Shown here piece after piece: positions 23,685 to 31,936 of a stretch of 39,198 bases of DNA (position 1 is the stretch's first letter; each line of letters opens with the position of its first letter). Under the pieces are notes generated by a model. It saw nothing but the letters and a program-made list of their open reading frames with translations. It did no database searches and was not told the origin of the DNA. The DNA comes from SHZL01 sp035292625 (GTDB taxonomy: Bacteria; Pseudomonadota; Gammaproteobacteria; Xanthomonadales; SZUA-36): positions 1 through 39,198 of the forward strand of contig DATDPS010000265.1 in NCBI GenBank assembly GCA_035292625.1. The letters are read 5' to 3'. The position numbers and the translations under genes are program-made.

Positions 23685-24601
23685 TTTGCTGCCAATGCCT
23701 GCACGTGTTCGCGTGATGCCGAGGCCAGTGCCTCCAGATTATAGCCACCTTCCAGTACCGAAATCACGCGCCCGCCGCAGGCGCTTTCAGCGTACTCGCG
23801 GATTTCACGGGTGATCCAGTGAAAATCAGCGTCCTGAAGTTCCAGTTGGCCCAGCGGGTCCTTCTCGTGGGCATCGAACCCGGCCGAGATCAGGATGAGG
23901 TCGGGATCAAATGCATGCAAGGCCGGCAAGCCCAGCACTGACCAGGCCTGGCGAAACTCGCGGCTGCCCGAGTGCGGCTGCAAGGGCAGGTTGAGGATAT
24001 TGCCGCAGCCAACCTCGTCCGGATAACCGCTGCCCGGGTAGAGCGGCATCTGGTGGCTGGAAACATACAGCACTTCCGGCGCTTGCTCGAATATCGCCTG
24101 CGTGCCATTGCCGTGGTGCACGTCGAAATCCAGGATGGCAACCCGGTCCACCGGGTGGCAGGCCAAGGCGTGGCGCGCCGCGATGGCCACGTGGTTGATC
24201 AGGCAGAAACCCATGGCCCGGTCGCACTCGGCGTGATGGCCGGGGGGGCGGGTGGCACAGAAGGCATTTCGCGCTTTGCCGGCAAACACCTGGTCGACTG
24301 CGAAGCACGCGGCGCCACTGCCGCGCAGGGCGGCGCGGATGGAGCCGGGTGAGAGGAAGGTGTCCGGGTCCAGGGTCACGTAACCCTCCCGCGGCTCTGC
24401 TGCGATAAGCTGGTCCCAGTATGCGGCAACATGCACCCGTTCAACTTGTTCTACAGTGGCCAATGGCGCCGGCAGCAACTCTGTACCGGGAATATCGCTG
24501 ATCCCACCCAGTACCGCCCTGAGGCGTTGACTGGTCTCCACGTGATGAGCGCCCGGGTCGTGCGCCAGGCAGTCGTCATGATGCAGGATGAGTGTTGTCA
24601 A
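23675..24601 (-). CDS. Histone-deacetylase-family amidohydrolase
   Basis: Zn-dependent deacetylase of the HDAC/acetoin-utilisation/acetylpolyamine amidohydrolase superfamily, 308 residues. The start is a TTG at 24599-24601 (TTG ACA ACA CTC); no better start lies nearby. Motifs are the active-site RPPGHHAECDRAMGFC, the metal ligands in LDFDVHHGNGTQ, LILISAGFDAHEKDPLG, and the glycine-rich SVLEGGYNLEAL. A role in acetyl-polyamine breakdown would fit the polyamine genes further along, but that is inference. The TAG stop lies inside tRNA-Gly on the same strand. Confidence 0.92.
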   Translation of the reverse strand: MTTLILHHDDCLAHDPGAHHVETSQRLRAVLGGISDIPGTELLPAPLATVEQVERVHVAAYWDQLIAAEPREGYVTLDPDTFLSPGSIRAALRGSGAACFAVDQVFAGKARNAFCATRPPGHHAECDRAMGFCLINHVAIAARHALACHPVDRVAILDFDVHHGNGTQAIFEQAPEVLYVSSHQMPLYPGSGYPDEVGCGNILNLPLQPHSGSREFRQAWSVLGLPALHAFDPDLILISAGFDAHEKDPLGQLELQDADFHWITREIREYAESACGGRVISVLEGGYNLEALASASREHVQALAAKRV

Positions 24602-24864
24602 TTATGTCAAACCAGCAATGGCCCGGGAAAATGTAAGATACCTTGGATTCAACTGATCGACGCAACGGTAATTTTCACTGCAAACAGAGGCTAACATTTA
24701 CCGGCAGTCGTGAACATCGTAAATCAAAAATTGCACGCACTGCGTGTGACCCTGTTACTCCGGTGGAAATCATCCTGCAGTGCATGGCCCCAGGCGGCGA
24801 GGAGCCGCTCAAGCCGCTGCGTCAATCCAGCTGTTTGATGACTGTAAGTGGTGGCATGGCTGAG

Positions 24865-25359
24865 TTACCTGGCCAGCAACGGGATGATCGTAGTTTCCCT
24901 GACCTCTTCCATCACCACGTAACTGCGTGAATCGCTGACTCCCGGCAGGGCCAGGATTTTTTCCCCCAGCAGTTTGCGGTACTCCTCCATGTCCTTCACC
25001 CTGGCCTTGATCAGGTAATCGAAGTTACCGGACACGAGGTGGCATTCCAGTATTCCGGTTAGCCGGCTGGCTTCCCGGCGGAAATCGCTGAATGCGTCCG
25101 GAGAGTTACGCAGCAGGCTGATCTCCACGAACACCAGCAGGCCCGCGTCGACTTTCTTCGCGTCCAGCAGCGCGGTATAACCGGTGATGTAACCCTCCCG
25201 TTCGAGCCGGCGCACGCGCTCCAGGCAAGGGGTTGGGGTCAGGTTGACTTTTCTCGCCAGCGCCACGTTGGAAATGCGCCCTTCCGCCTGCAGCGCGTTC
25301 AGGATCTGCCGGTCGGTGCGATCCAGGCGGTGCGGTTTTTCTGTTTTTCGGGCAGTCAT
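24865..25359 (-). CDS. Lrp/AsnC-family transcriptional regulator
   Basis: 164 residues. The N-terminal helix-turn-helix (about 10-58: LDRTDRQILNALQAEGRISN, then LARKVNLTPTPCLERVRRL) is followed by the RAM ligand-binding domain (LVFVEISLL, CHLVSGNFDYLIKARV, LPGVSDSRSYVVMEE). It is divergent from alanine dehydrogenase across 116 bp, so it probably controls ald in response to alanine or another amino acid, as in known Lrp-ald pairs. About 263 bp separate it from the deacetylase gene; nothing is recognised there. Confidence 0.93.
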   Translation of the reverse strand: MTARKTEKPHRLDRTDRQILNALQAEGRISNVALARKVNLTPTPCLERVRRLEREGYITGYTALLDAKKVDAGLLVFVEISLLRNSPDAFSDFRREASRLTGILECHLVSGNFDYLIKARVKDMEEYRKLLGEKILALPGVSDSRSYVVMEEVRETTIIPLLAR

Positions 25360-25475
25360 AATATCTTAGGATACCTATACGTGCAGTATTAATCACTACT
25401 GATTGAGCAATAATGGGCAAAAATGCCGGATAAATCCCAATAAAATGGCGCATTAATCTGTCCGGGAGTCCTGCC
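25360..25475. promoter_or_regulatory. Divergent lrp-ald control region
   Basis: 116 bp, clearly more AT-rich than the flanking genes (for example TATTAATCACTACTGATTG, and AAATCCCAATAAAATGG). Lrp-type regulators commonly bind such regions; no clean operator or -35/-10 pair can be assigned by eye. GGGAG lies 7 bp before the ald ATG. Confidence 0.45.
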
Positions 25476-26594
25476 ATGCGCGTCGGTGTGCCAAAGGAAA
25501 TCAAGAACCACGAATACCGTGTCGGCCTGGTGCCGGCGTCCGTGCGGGAACTAACCAGCCGGGGCCATGAAGTTTTCGTGCAATCCGGTGCGGGTGACGG
25601 CATCGGCGTGCTCGATGTGGAATACGCAGCGGCGGGAGCCGTGATCCTGCCGGATGCCGCCGAAATTTTCGATGTGGCCGAAATGATTGTGAAAGTAAAG
25701 GAACCGCAGGCGGGCGAGCGGGCCATGCTGAAGGAAAGCCATACGCTGTTCACTTACCTGCACCTGGCGCCGGATGCCCCGCAGACGGCAGACCTGGTCG
25801 AGAGTGGCGCCACCTGCGTCGCCTATGAAACCGTTACCGATGCAATGGGCCAGCTGCCCTTGCTGGCGCCCATGTCTGAGGTGGCGGGGCGCCTGTCCAT
25901 CCAGGCGGGCGCCTGGTGCCTGGAAAAAGCCCATGGAGGTTCCGGTGTCCTGTTGGGTGGCGTGCCCGGTGTCGATCCGGCCAAGGTGGTCATCATTGGC
26001 GGCGGCGTGGTTGGCTTTAACGCCTGCCAGATGGCTGTCGGCATGGGTGCGCGCGTGGTAGTGCTGGATCGCAGCGCGCGTGTGATGCGCAACCTGGATG
26101 CCTTGTTCGCCAGCCGGCTGGAAACGGTTTTTTCCAACGCCGACGCCATCGAGCGTCACCTGCGTGACGCTGACCTGGTCATTGGCGGCGTTCTGGTTCC
26201 CGGCGCCGCAGCGCCCAAGCTGGTCACCCGCGAACACCTCTCCCTGATGAAGAAAGGATCGGTGCTGGTGGATGTGGCTATCGACCAGGGGGGCTGTTTT
26301 GAAACCTCGCACGCGACCACCCATGCCGAGCCCACCTACATTGTCGATGGCATCGTCCACTACTGCGTGGCCAACATGCCGGGCGCTGTGCCGCGCACCT
26401 CCACGTTTGCGCTGAATAACGCCACACTGCCGTTCGCTTTGCAGCTGGCGGACAAGGGCGCCAAACAGGCGATGCTGGACAATCCGCACCTGTTGCACGG
26501 CCTCAACGTGCACCGCGGCATGGTCACGTATGAAGACGTGGCGCGCGATCTCGGTTACGAGTACGTGCCGGCGCTGGAGGCCCTGGAGCAGTAA
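25476..26594 (+). CDS. ald: Alanine dehydrogenase
   Basis: NAD-dependent oxidative deamination of L-alanine to pyruvate and ammonia; 372 residues, normal length. Substrate residues lie in MRVGVPKEIKNHEYRVGLVP (start), the Lys of VKVKEPQAGE (about 74) and the His of LFTYLHLAPD (about 95). The Rossmann fold is VVIIGGGVVGFNACQMAVGMG (abridged by family) followed by VVVLDRS. The C-terminal AEPTYIVDGIVHYCVANMPG stretch is family-specific. It provides pyruvate from alanine, which is also the product of the pyruvate-dependent aminotransferase downstream. Confidence 0.96.
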   Translation: MRVGVPKEIKNHEYRVGLVPASVRELTSRGHEVFVQSGAGDGIGVLDVEYAAAGAVILPDAAEIFDVAEMIVKVKEPQAGERAMLKESHTLFTYLHLAPDAPQTADLVESGATCVAYETVTDAMGQLPLLAPMSEVAGRLSIQAGAWCLEKAHGGSGVLLGGVPGVDPAKVVIIGGGVVGFNACQMAVGMGARVVVLDRSARVMRNLDALFASRLETVFSNADAIERHLRDADLVIGGVLVPGAAAPKLVTREHLSLMKKGSVLVDVAIDQGGCFETSHATTHAEPTYIVDGIVHYCVANMPGAVPRTSTFALNNATLPFALQLADKGAKQAMLDNPHLLHGLNVHRGMVTYEDVARDLGYEYVPALEALEQ

Positions 26595-26699
26595 AGCCCC
26601 CGCTGGCCTCGCACGCAGGGCTTGCCGGGACGAGGCTTGATCCGCTACAGTCTCTCCCGGTGTTTATTTTAATTAACAGGCCAATTCACGGGTGTCAGG

Positions 26700-27248
26700 A
26701 TGAGCGGCCAGCTTGGTGAACAGCTTAAAGCCGTCAGGACGTCCTTCGGCTTGAGCCAGCGTGAGCTGGCCAAACGAGCGGGTGTCACCAACGGCATGGT
26801 CTCGCTGATCGAGCAGGGCCGGGTCAGCCCCTCGGTGGGCTCGCTGCAGAAAATCCTCGCGGCTTTGCCCATGACCCTGGCGGAATTTTTCACCCGCGAA
26901 ATGCGTGGGCCGGACCAGGTGGTGTTCCGCTCTGCCGATTTACCCAATATGGCGACCGGGCTGATCGAGTACCGCCTGGTCGCGGCCACCCGGCGTGACC
27001 GCAAGATGTCCATCCTGAGTGAAGTTTACGCTGCCGGGGCCGATACCGGTGAGGACCTGCTGACCCATTCCGGTGAAGAGGGGGGTGTCATAGTTGAAGG
27101 GGAACTCGAACTGACGGTCGCCGGAAAATCGTGGATCCTGGGGGTTGGGGACGGCTACTACTTCGATAGCCGCCTGCCGCACCGGTTCCGCAACCTTGGC
27201 ACAGTGCCGGTGCGCCTGGTCAGCGCTAACACACCACCGACCATTTAG
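26700..27248 (+). CDS. XRE-cupin transcriptional regulator, PuuR-like
   Basis: 182 residues: an N-terminal Xre helix-turn-helix (about 6-62; VRTSFGLSQRELAKRAG, then MVSLIEQGRVSPSVGSLQKI) and a C-terminal cupin (about 105-180; HSGEEGGVIVEGELELTV, then YYFDSRLPHRFRN). The family includes PuuR, repressor of putrescine use. It lies 23 bp upstream of agmatinase and the PuuA-like glutamine synthetase, which supports a polyamine-responsive role. The ATG follows GGGTGTCAGG. The 105-bp gap after ald contains an AT-rich TTTATTTTAATTAA that may hold its promoter. Confidence 0.9.
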   Translation: MSGQLGEQLKAVRTSFGLSQRELAKRAGVTNGMVSLIEQGRVSPSVGSLQKILAALPMTLAEFFTREMRGPDQVVFRSADLPNMATGLIEYRLVAATRRDRKMSILSEVYAAGADTGEDLLTHSGEEGGVIVEGELELTVAGKSWILGVGDGYYFDSRLPHRFRNLGTVPVRLVSANTPPTI

Positions 27249-27271
27249 ATTACTGCACGGAAGACCCAAAC

Positions 27272-28162
27272 ATGACCACCACGATTTACCGCAATCCCTT
27301 CACCTTCCTGGAAGCGCCCTGGTACCGGGATCTGCCCGATGCCGATGTCATCATCAGTGGCGTGCCGTTTGACCTGGCTACCTCTGGCCGTGCCGGGGCG
27401 CGTTCCGGCCCGGGCGCCATCCGCCAGGCCTCCGCCAACCTCGTGTGGGATTCGCCGCGCTGGCCGTGGGATTTTGAACTGCAGGAAAGACTGAAGATCG
27501 CGGACGCCGGTGATGTCGATTTTCCCTACGGTGAAACGCAATCCGCTACCGATGCCATCCAGGCCCACGCGCGCCGCCTGCTCGATGCCGGCAAAACCCT
27601 GCTGACCTTTGGCGGTGATCATTACGTGACCCTGCCGCTGTTGCGGGAGCACGCCAGGAAGCACGGTCCGCTGGCGTTGCTGCATTTCGATGCGCACACG
27701 GACACGTATGGCGATGGCTCGGCGTGCGACCATGGCACGATGTTCCATCACGCCGTCCAGGAAGGATTATTGCTGCCGGAACATTCTGTACAAGTCGGTA
27801 TTCGCACCACCTACACTCGCGAGGGACATCCGTTCACGGTGCTGGATGCCTCCTGGATCAATGAAAAGCCGGTGAAGAAAGTGGTCCGCCGGATCCGTGA
27901 AGTGATTGGCGGCAAGCCGGTCTACCTGAGCTTCGACATCGATTGCCTTGATCCTGCCTTCGCCCCGGGTACCGGCACGCCGGTGGCGGGTGGACTGAGT
28001 TCGGACCGGGCCATCCAGATCATTCGCGGACTGAAGGGCCTGGACATTCGCGGCATGGACGTGGTGGAAGTGGCGCCAGCCTATGACCACGCCGAACTGA
28101 CTGCACTGGCCGCGGCGACGCTGGCACTGGAAATGCTTTACATTCGAGCATGGAGGCCTTGA
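27272..28162 (+). CDS. speB: Agmatinase (ureohydrolase family)
   Basis: Mn-dependent hydrolysis of agmatine to putrescine and urea; 296 residues. Metal-binding motifs are GGDHYVTLPLL, LLHFDAHTDTYG and SFDIDCLDPAFAPGTG (partly cited), all intact. N-terminal GVPFDLATSGRAGARSGP is typical of agmatinases. A guanidinobutyrase or related ureohydrolase cannot be excluded from motifs, but the PuuA-like neighbour favours agmatine. The stop lies 2 bp before the ATG of the next gene. Confidence 0.92.
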   Translation: MTTTIYRNPFTFLEAPWYRDLPDADVIISGVPFDLATSGRAGARSGPGAIRQASANLVWDSPRWPWDFELQERLKIADAGDVDFPYGETQSATDAIQAHARRLLDAGKTLLTFGGDHYVTLPLLREHARKHGPLALLHFDAHTDTYGDGSACDHGTMFHHAVQEGLLLPEHSVQVGIRTTYTREGHPFTVLDASWINEKPVKKVVRRIREVIGGKPVYLSFDIDCLDPAFAPGTGTPVAGGLSSDRAIQIIRGLKGLDIRGMDVVEVAPAYDHAELTALAAATLALEMLYIRAWRP

Positions 28163-28164
28163 TC

Positions 28165-29517
28165 ATGAACTTTGAAGAATTGAAAGACTGGCTGCAAAGC
28201 AACAACATCACCGAGATCGAATGCCTGGTGCCGGACATCGCCGGCATTGCCCGTGGCAAGATCATGCCGGCGAAGAAGTACCTGCGGGAGGAAAGCATCC
28301 GCCTGCCGGAGAGCCTGTTCGGACAGACCGTCACCGGCGACTGGCCGGACGACGATGTCTATGACGAGATCATCAACCCGGCGGAAATCGACATGCATGT
28401 CATGCCCGACCCGGACACGGTGCGTTTCGTGCCCTGGGCGCACGAGCCCACGGTGCAGATCATCCACGATTGCTTTTACAACGATGGCACGCCGGTGCCG
28501 ATGGCGCCGCGCAACGTGCTCAAGCGCGTGCTGAAGTTATACGCCGACGAAGGCTGGAAGCCGGTGGTCGCCCCGGAACTCGAGTTCTATCTCACCGAGG
28601 TCAACAACGATCCCGATTACCCCCTTGGGCCGCCCACCACCGGTCGCAGCGGGCGCAAGGAAACGGCGCGCAAATCCTATGGCATAGATGCCGTGAACGA
28701 GTTCGATCCCCTGTTCGAGGAAATGTACGATTACGCCGAGGCCCAGCGCCTGGCCATCGACACGCTGATCCATGAAGACGGCGCCGGCCAGATGGAAATC
28801 AATTTCGAGCACGGCGACGCGCTGGAATTGTGCGACCAGGTGTTCGTTTTCAAGCGCACCATTCGCGAAGCGGCTTTCCACCACAAGTGCACCGCCACGT
28901 TCATGGCCAAGCCGATGGCGAATGAACCCGGCTCCGCCATGCACGTGCACCAGAGCATTGTGTCGACGGAAACCGGCAAGAATATTTTCACCGGCAATGA
29001 CGGTGAGCCAACGGACCTGTTCAACTGGTTCATCGGCGGGCAGCAAACCTATATGAATGCAGCCGTGCCATTTTTTGCTCCCAACGTGAACTCGTACCGG
29101 CGCTTGATTCCCGGCATGTCAGCGCCGATCAATTCGCACTGGGCCAGGGACAACCGCACGGTGGGTTTGCGCGTACCCGGCTCGGATGGTGATAACCGCC
29201 GCGTGGAACACCGTATCAGTGGGGCGGATGTCAATCCCTATATCGCCATCGCCGCCATGCTCGCCACCGGTTACCTCGGCATGAAAAACAAGATCCAGCA
29301 CACCGAGGAAATCGTCGGCAGCGCGCATGTACTGCCCCATGCCTTGCCGCGCACCATCGAAGAGGGCTTTCGCTACCTGGACAACTGCAAACCGCTGGCC
29401 GACATCCTCGGCACCCGGTTCGTGGCCTTGTACAAGGCGGTGAAAATGGCCGAATACGTCGAGTTCCAGAAAGTCATCAGCTCCTGGGAGAGGGAGTTCC
29501 TGTTGCTCAACGTCTGA
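28165..29517 (+). CDS. puuA: Glutamine-synthetase-family enzyme, gamma-glutamylputrescine synthetase-like
   Basis: 450 residues from the ATG at 28165 (MNFEELKDWLQSNNI), which has GGAGG 8 bp upstream; the ATG at 28150 would place its start inside agmatinase without a ribosome site. GS-family blocks are visible: the substrate and metal glutamates in APELEFYLTEV and GAGQMEINFEHGD, the His in GSAMHVHQS, NSYRRLIPG, and the ATP-binding RVPGSDGDNRRVEHR. PuuA ligates glutamate to putrescine, the first step of the glutamylated putrescine route. The rest of that pathway (PuuBCD) is absent here. Confidence 0.88.
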   Translation: MNFEELKDWLQSNNITEIECLVPDIAGIARGKIMPAKKYLREESIRLPESLFGQTVTGDWPDDDVYDEIINPAEIDMHVMPDPDTVRFVPWAHEPTVQIIHDCFYNDGTPVPMAPRNVLKRVLKLYADEGWKPVVAPELEFYLTEVNNDPDYPLGPPTTGRSGRKETARKSYGIDAVNEFDPLFEEMYDYAEAQRLAIDTLIHEDGAGQMEINFEHGDALELCDQVFVFKRTIREAAFHHKCTATFMAKPMANEPGSAMHVHQSIVSTETGKNIFTGNDGEPTDLFNWFIGGQQTYMNAAVPFFAPNVNSYRRLIPGMSAPINSHWARDNRTVGLRVPGSDGDNRRVEHRISGADVNPYIAIAAMLATGYLGMKNKIQHTEEIVGSAHVLPHALPRTIEEGFRYLDNCKPLADILGTRFVALYKAVKMAEYVEFQKVISSWEREFLLLNV

Positions 29518-29767
29518 GTTCGGTTGTGCACGGGCGCTGGCGCCGGGCGATCGCTGCCTTGCGTCGGCCAGCGCTCCCATCTGGTGCGGCACCCTGGTTG
29601 CTGCACCACGATGGGTGAGCGTAGCTACAGTCATTGCTGGATGATTCCATTCTAAGTTCCTGAAACGTAATCAATTCCCCTTTTTGGCTCGAGCCTTGCA
29701 ATTAAGGTTTGAAGGTATTTTTCAGCGACAGCCAATAAAGCCGGCCAGGCCGGCGGGGAGTGTGGGT

Positions 29768-30481
29768 GTGAAGGCATGGAAAGTTGGTTTGACAGGTTTG
29801 GCGTCCTTGCTGCTTGCGTCAACGGCAACTGCGGGATTTTCCGGCACCGCGACGGTGACTTCCGACTATGACTACCGCGGTATTGCGCAGACCGCTGAGG
29901 ACCCCGCCCTGCAAGGCAGTCTGGCGTATGCGCATGAGAGCGGATTTTACGCCTCGGCCTGGGGATCGACCCTGGACTGGGGTGAGGGCAGCACCGCGGA
30001 TGTCGAGCTTGACTACGTGGCGGGCTACGCCAGCGCCATTGGTGACAGTGGCGTCACCTGGGACGCGGGCCTGCTGTTCTACCACTACCCCGGCCTGAGT
30101 TCGGCCAATTTCCTGGAATTCTACGGCGGCTTCAGCTTCGACGCGTTTCGCATCAAGCTGTCCTACTCGGATGACTTTGCCGGCGTTGGCGAAAGCGGCT
30201 GGTACCTGGATGGCGGCTGGAGCTACAGTTGGGACAACGGCTGGAAGGTGCTTGCATACGCCGGTTACAGCTTTGGCGATGCCTTCGACGAGCATACTGG
30301 CCCGGCTGTCGGCTTTGCGGACTATTTCAATTACGGCATTGGCGGCGGCTACACCTGGAAGAAGCTCTATTTCGAACTCAAGGGCGTCGGCACCAACCTG
30401 AGTGAACCCCATAAAATAGACAAGGGCGTGTTTGCCAATGATTTCAGGGCGATTTTATCGGTGACACTGAATTTGCCCTGA
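29768..30481 (+). CDS. TorF-family putative outer-membrane porin
   Basis: 237 residues from a GTG at 29768, with GGGGAG 8 bp upstream; an in-frame ATG at 29684 would put non-signal sequence ahead of the signal peptide. KAWKVGLTGLASLLLAS plus TATAG is a Sec signal. The mature part opens GTATVTSDYDYRGIAQTAEDPA, the typical TorF start (cited in part), followed by alternating aromatic beta-strands and a last strand ending RAILSVTLNLP. It is probably a small beta-barrel; substrate unknown, but its place within amine-catabolism genes suggests uptake of amines or their derivatives. Confidence 0.85.
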   Translation: MKAWKVGLTGLASLLLASTATAGFSGTATVTSDYDYRGIAQTAEDPALQGSLAYAHESGFYASAWGSTLDWGEGSTADVELDYVAGYASAIGDSGVTWDAGLLFYHYPGLSSANFLEFYGGFSFDAFRIKLSYSDDFAGVGESGWYLDGGWSYSWDNGWKVLAYAGYSFGDAFDEHTGPAVGFADYFNYGIGGGYTWKKLYFELKGVGTNLSEPHKIDKGVFANDFRAILSVTLNLP

Positions 30482-30529
30482 AGGCGCTTTCACTGGAAAA
30501 AAGAATGGAATCGTACGGGGGATGTTCAA

Positions 30530-30535
30530 TATAAT
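30530..30535 (+). promoter_or_regulatory. Candidate promoter of the aminotransferase gene
   Basis: A perfect TATAAT hexamer lies in the 99-bp gap after the porin gene, 45 bp before the aminotransferase ATG. The corresponding -35 (GGAATC at 17 bp) is weak. Confidence 0.45.
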
Positions 30536-30580
30536 AGACGAACTATAGATTGCCACCTGCCACTGCGCGAGGACCCCCGC

Positions 30581-31903
30581 ATGAGCGTTTCGCCTGCCGC
30601 CCTGAATGCCTACTGGATGCCGTTCACGGCCAACCGCGATTTCAAGAAAAAGCCACGCATCATCGTGGGTGCCGCAGGTCACTATTACCACACCGATGAC
30701 GGCCGCAAGGTATACGACACGTTTTCCGGCCTGTGGACCTCGGGCCTCGGGCATTGTCACCCGAAAATTGTCGAAGCGGTGCAAAAGCAGGTGGCCACGC
30801 TGGATTACTCCATGGGTTTCCAGGCGGCACACGACCGGGTGTTCGAACTGGCGGAAAAGGTCGTTGCCCTGGCGCCGGAACCCTTCCAGCAGATTTTCTT
30901 CACCAACTCCGGTTCCGAGTCGGTGGACACTGCACTGAAAATCGCCCTGGCCTACCACCGCGCCAGGGGTGAAGGTCACCGCACCCGCCTGATCGGCCGT
31001 GAACGCGGCTACCACGGGGTGAATTTTGGCGGCATGTCCGTTGGCGGCATGTCACCCAACCGCAAGGCCTTCGGCGCCACCCTGCTGCCCTGCGTGGACC
31101 ATATGCGCCATACCTGGGATCTCGAGCACAATCGCTGCGTGCGCGGCCTGCCGCAGTGGGGCTCTCACCTGGCCGACGACCTGGAGCGTCTGGCCGCACT
31201 GCACGACGGGGGCAATATCGCCGCCGTCATCGTCGAGCCGGTGGCCGGTTCAACGGGTGTGCTGCCGCCGCCGGTGGGCTACCTGGAAAAACTGCGCGAG
31301 ATTTGCGACCGGCACGGCATCCTGCTCATATTCGACGAAGTGATCACGGCATTTGGCCGTATCGGCGAGGCCTTCGGCGCACAGCGCTTTGGCGTCAACC
31401 CCGACATCATCACCATGGCCAAGGGGCTGACCAACGGGGTCATCCCGATGGGCGGGGTGATGGTGCAGGAAAAAATCTACCAGGCGTTCATGCAAGGACC
31501 CGAACAGGCCATCGAACTGTTCCATGGCTACACCTACTCCGGGCATCCGGTTGCCGCGGCCGCCGGCGTCGCCGCCATCGAGGTGTACCGCGAAGAGGGC
31601 ACCTTCGAACAATCCCGCGCGCTGGAAGGGCATTTCGAAGACGTGCTGCATTCGCTGGCGGACCACCCGCTGGTCAAGGATGTGCGCAACTTCGGCCTGA
31701 TGGGCGCCGTGGATCTGGAGTCGAGGCCGGGCGCACCGGGCGCGCGCGGCATGGAAGTTCACAAGAAATGCTACTGGGAGCAGGACCTGGTGCTGCGCAA
31801 TGGTATGGACACGCTGCAGTTCTCCCCCTTCCTGAACTCGAAACCGGACGAAATGACGCAAAGCTTCGAGAAAATCCGTGCAGTGCTCGATGAATTGCAA
31901 TGA
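30581..31903 (+). CDS. Class III omega-aminotransferase (beta-alanine--pyruvate type)
   Basis: PLP-dependent transaminase of 440 residues, close to the omega-amino acid:pyruvate aminotransferases. It has the N-terminal YWMPFTANRDFKKKPR and the PLP-binding elements FFTNSGSESVDTALK, IFDEVITAFGR and the Schiff-base Lys in TMAKGLTNG. The conserved Arg region is in GVNFGGMSVGG. The likely substrate is beta-alanine or a related omega-amine, giving malonate semialdehyde, with pyruvate as acceptor. The downstream semialdehyde dehydrogenase 33 bp away would take the product to acetyl-CoA. GABA or putrescine as amino donor is an alternative. Confidence 0.92.
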   Translation: MSVSPAALNAYWMPFTANRDFKKKPRIIVGAAGHYYHTDDGRKVYDTFSGLWTSGLGHCHPKIVEAVQKQVATLDYSMGFQAAHDRVFELAEKVVALAPEPFQQIFFTNSGSESVDTALKIALAYHRARGEGHRTRLIGRERGYHGVNFGGMSVGGMSPNRKAFGATLLPCVDHMRHTWDLEHNRCVRGLPQWGSHLADDLERLAALHDGGNIAAVIVEPVAGSTGVLPPPVGYLEKLREICDRHGILLIFDEVITAFGRIGEAFGAQRFGVNPDIITMAKGLTNGVIPMGGVMVQEKIYQAFMQGPEQAIELFHGYTYSGHPVAAAAGVAAIEVYREEGTFEQSRALEGHFEDVLHSLADHPLVKDVRNFGLMGAVDLESRPGAPGARGMEVHKKCYWEQDLVLRNGMDTLQFSPFLNSKPDEMTQSFEKIRAVLDELQ

Positions 31904-31936
31904 ATGGAATGACGAACCAAAACAGAGGATGACCGA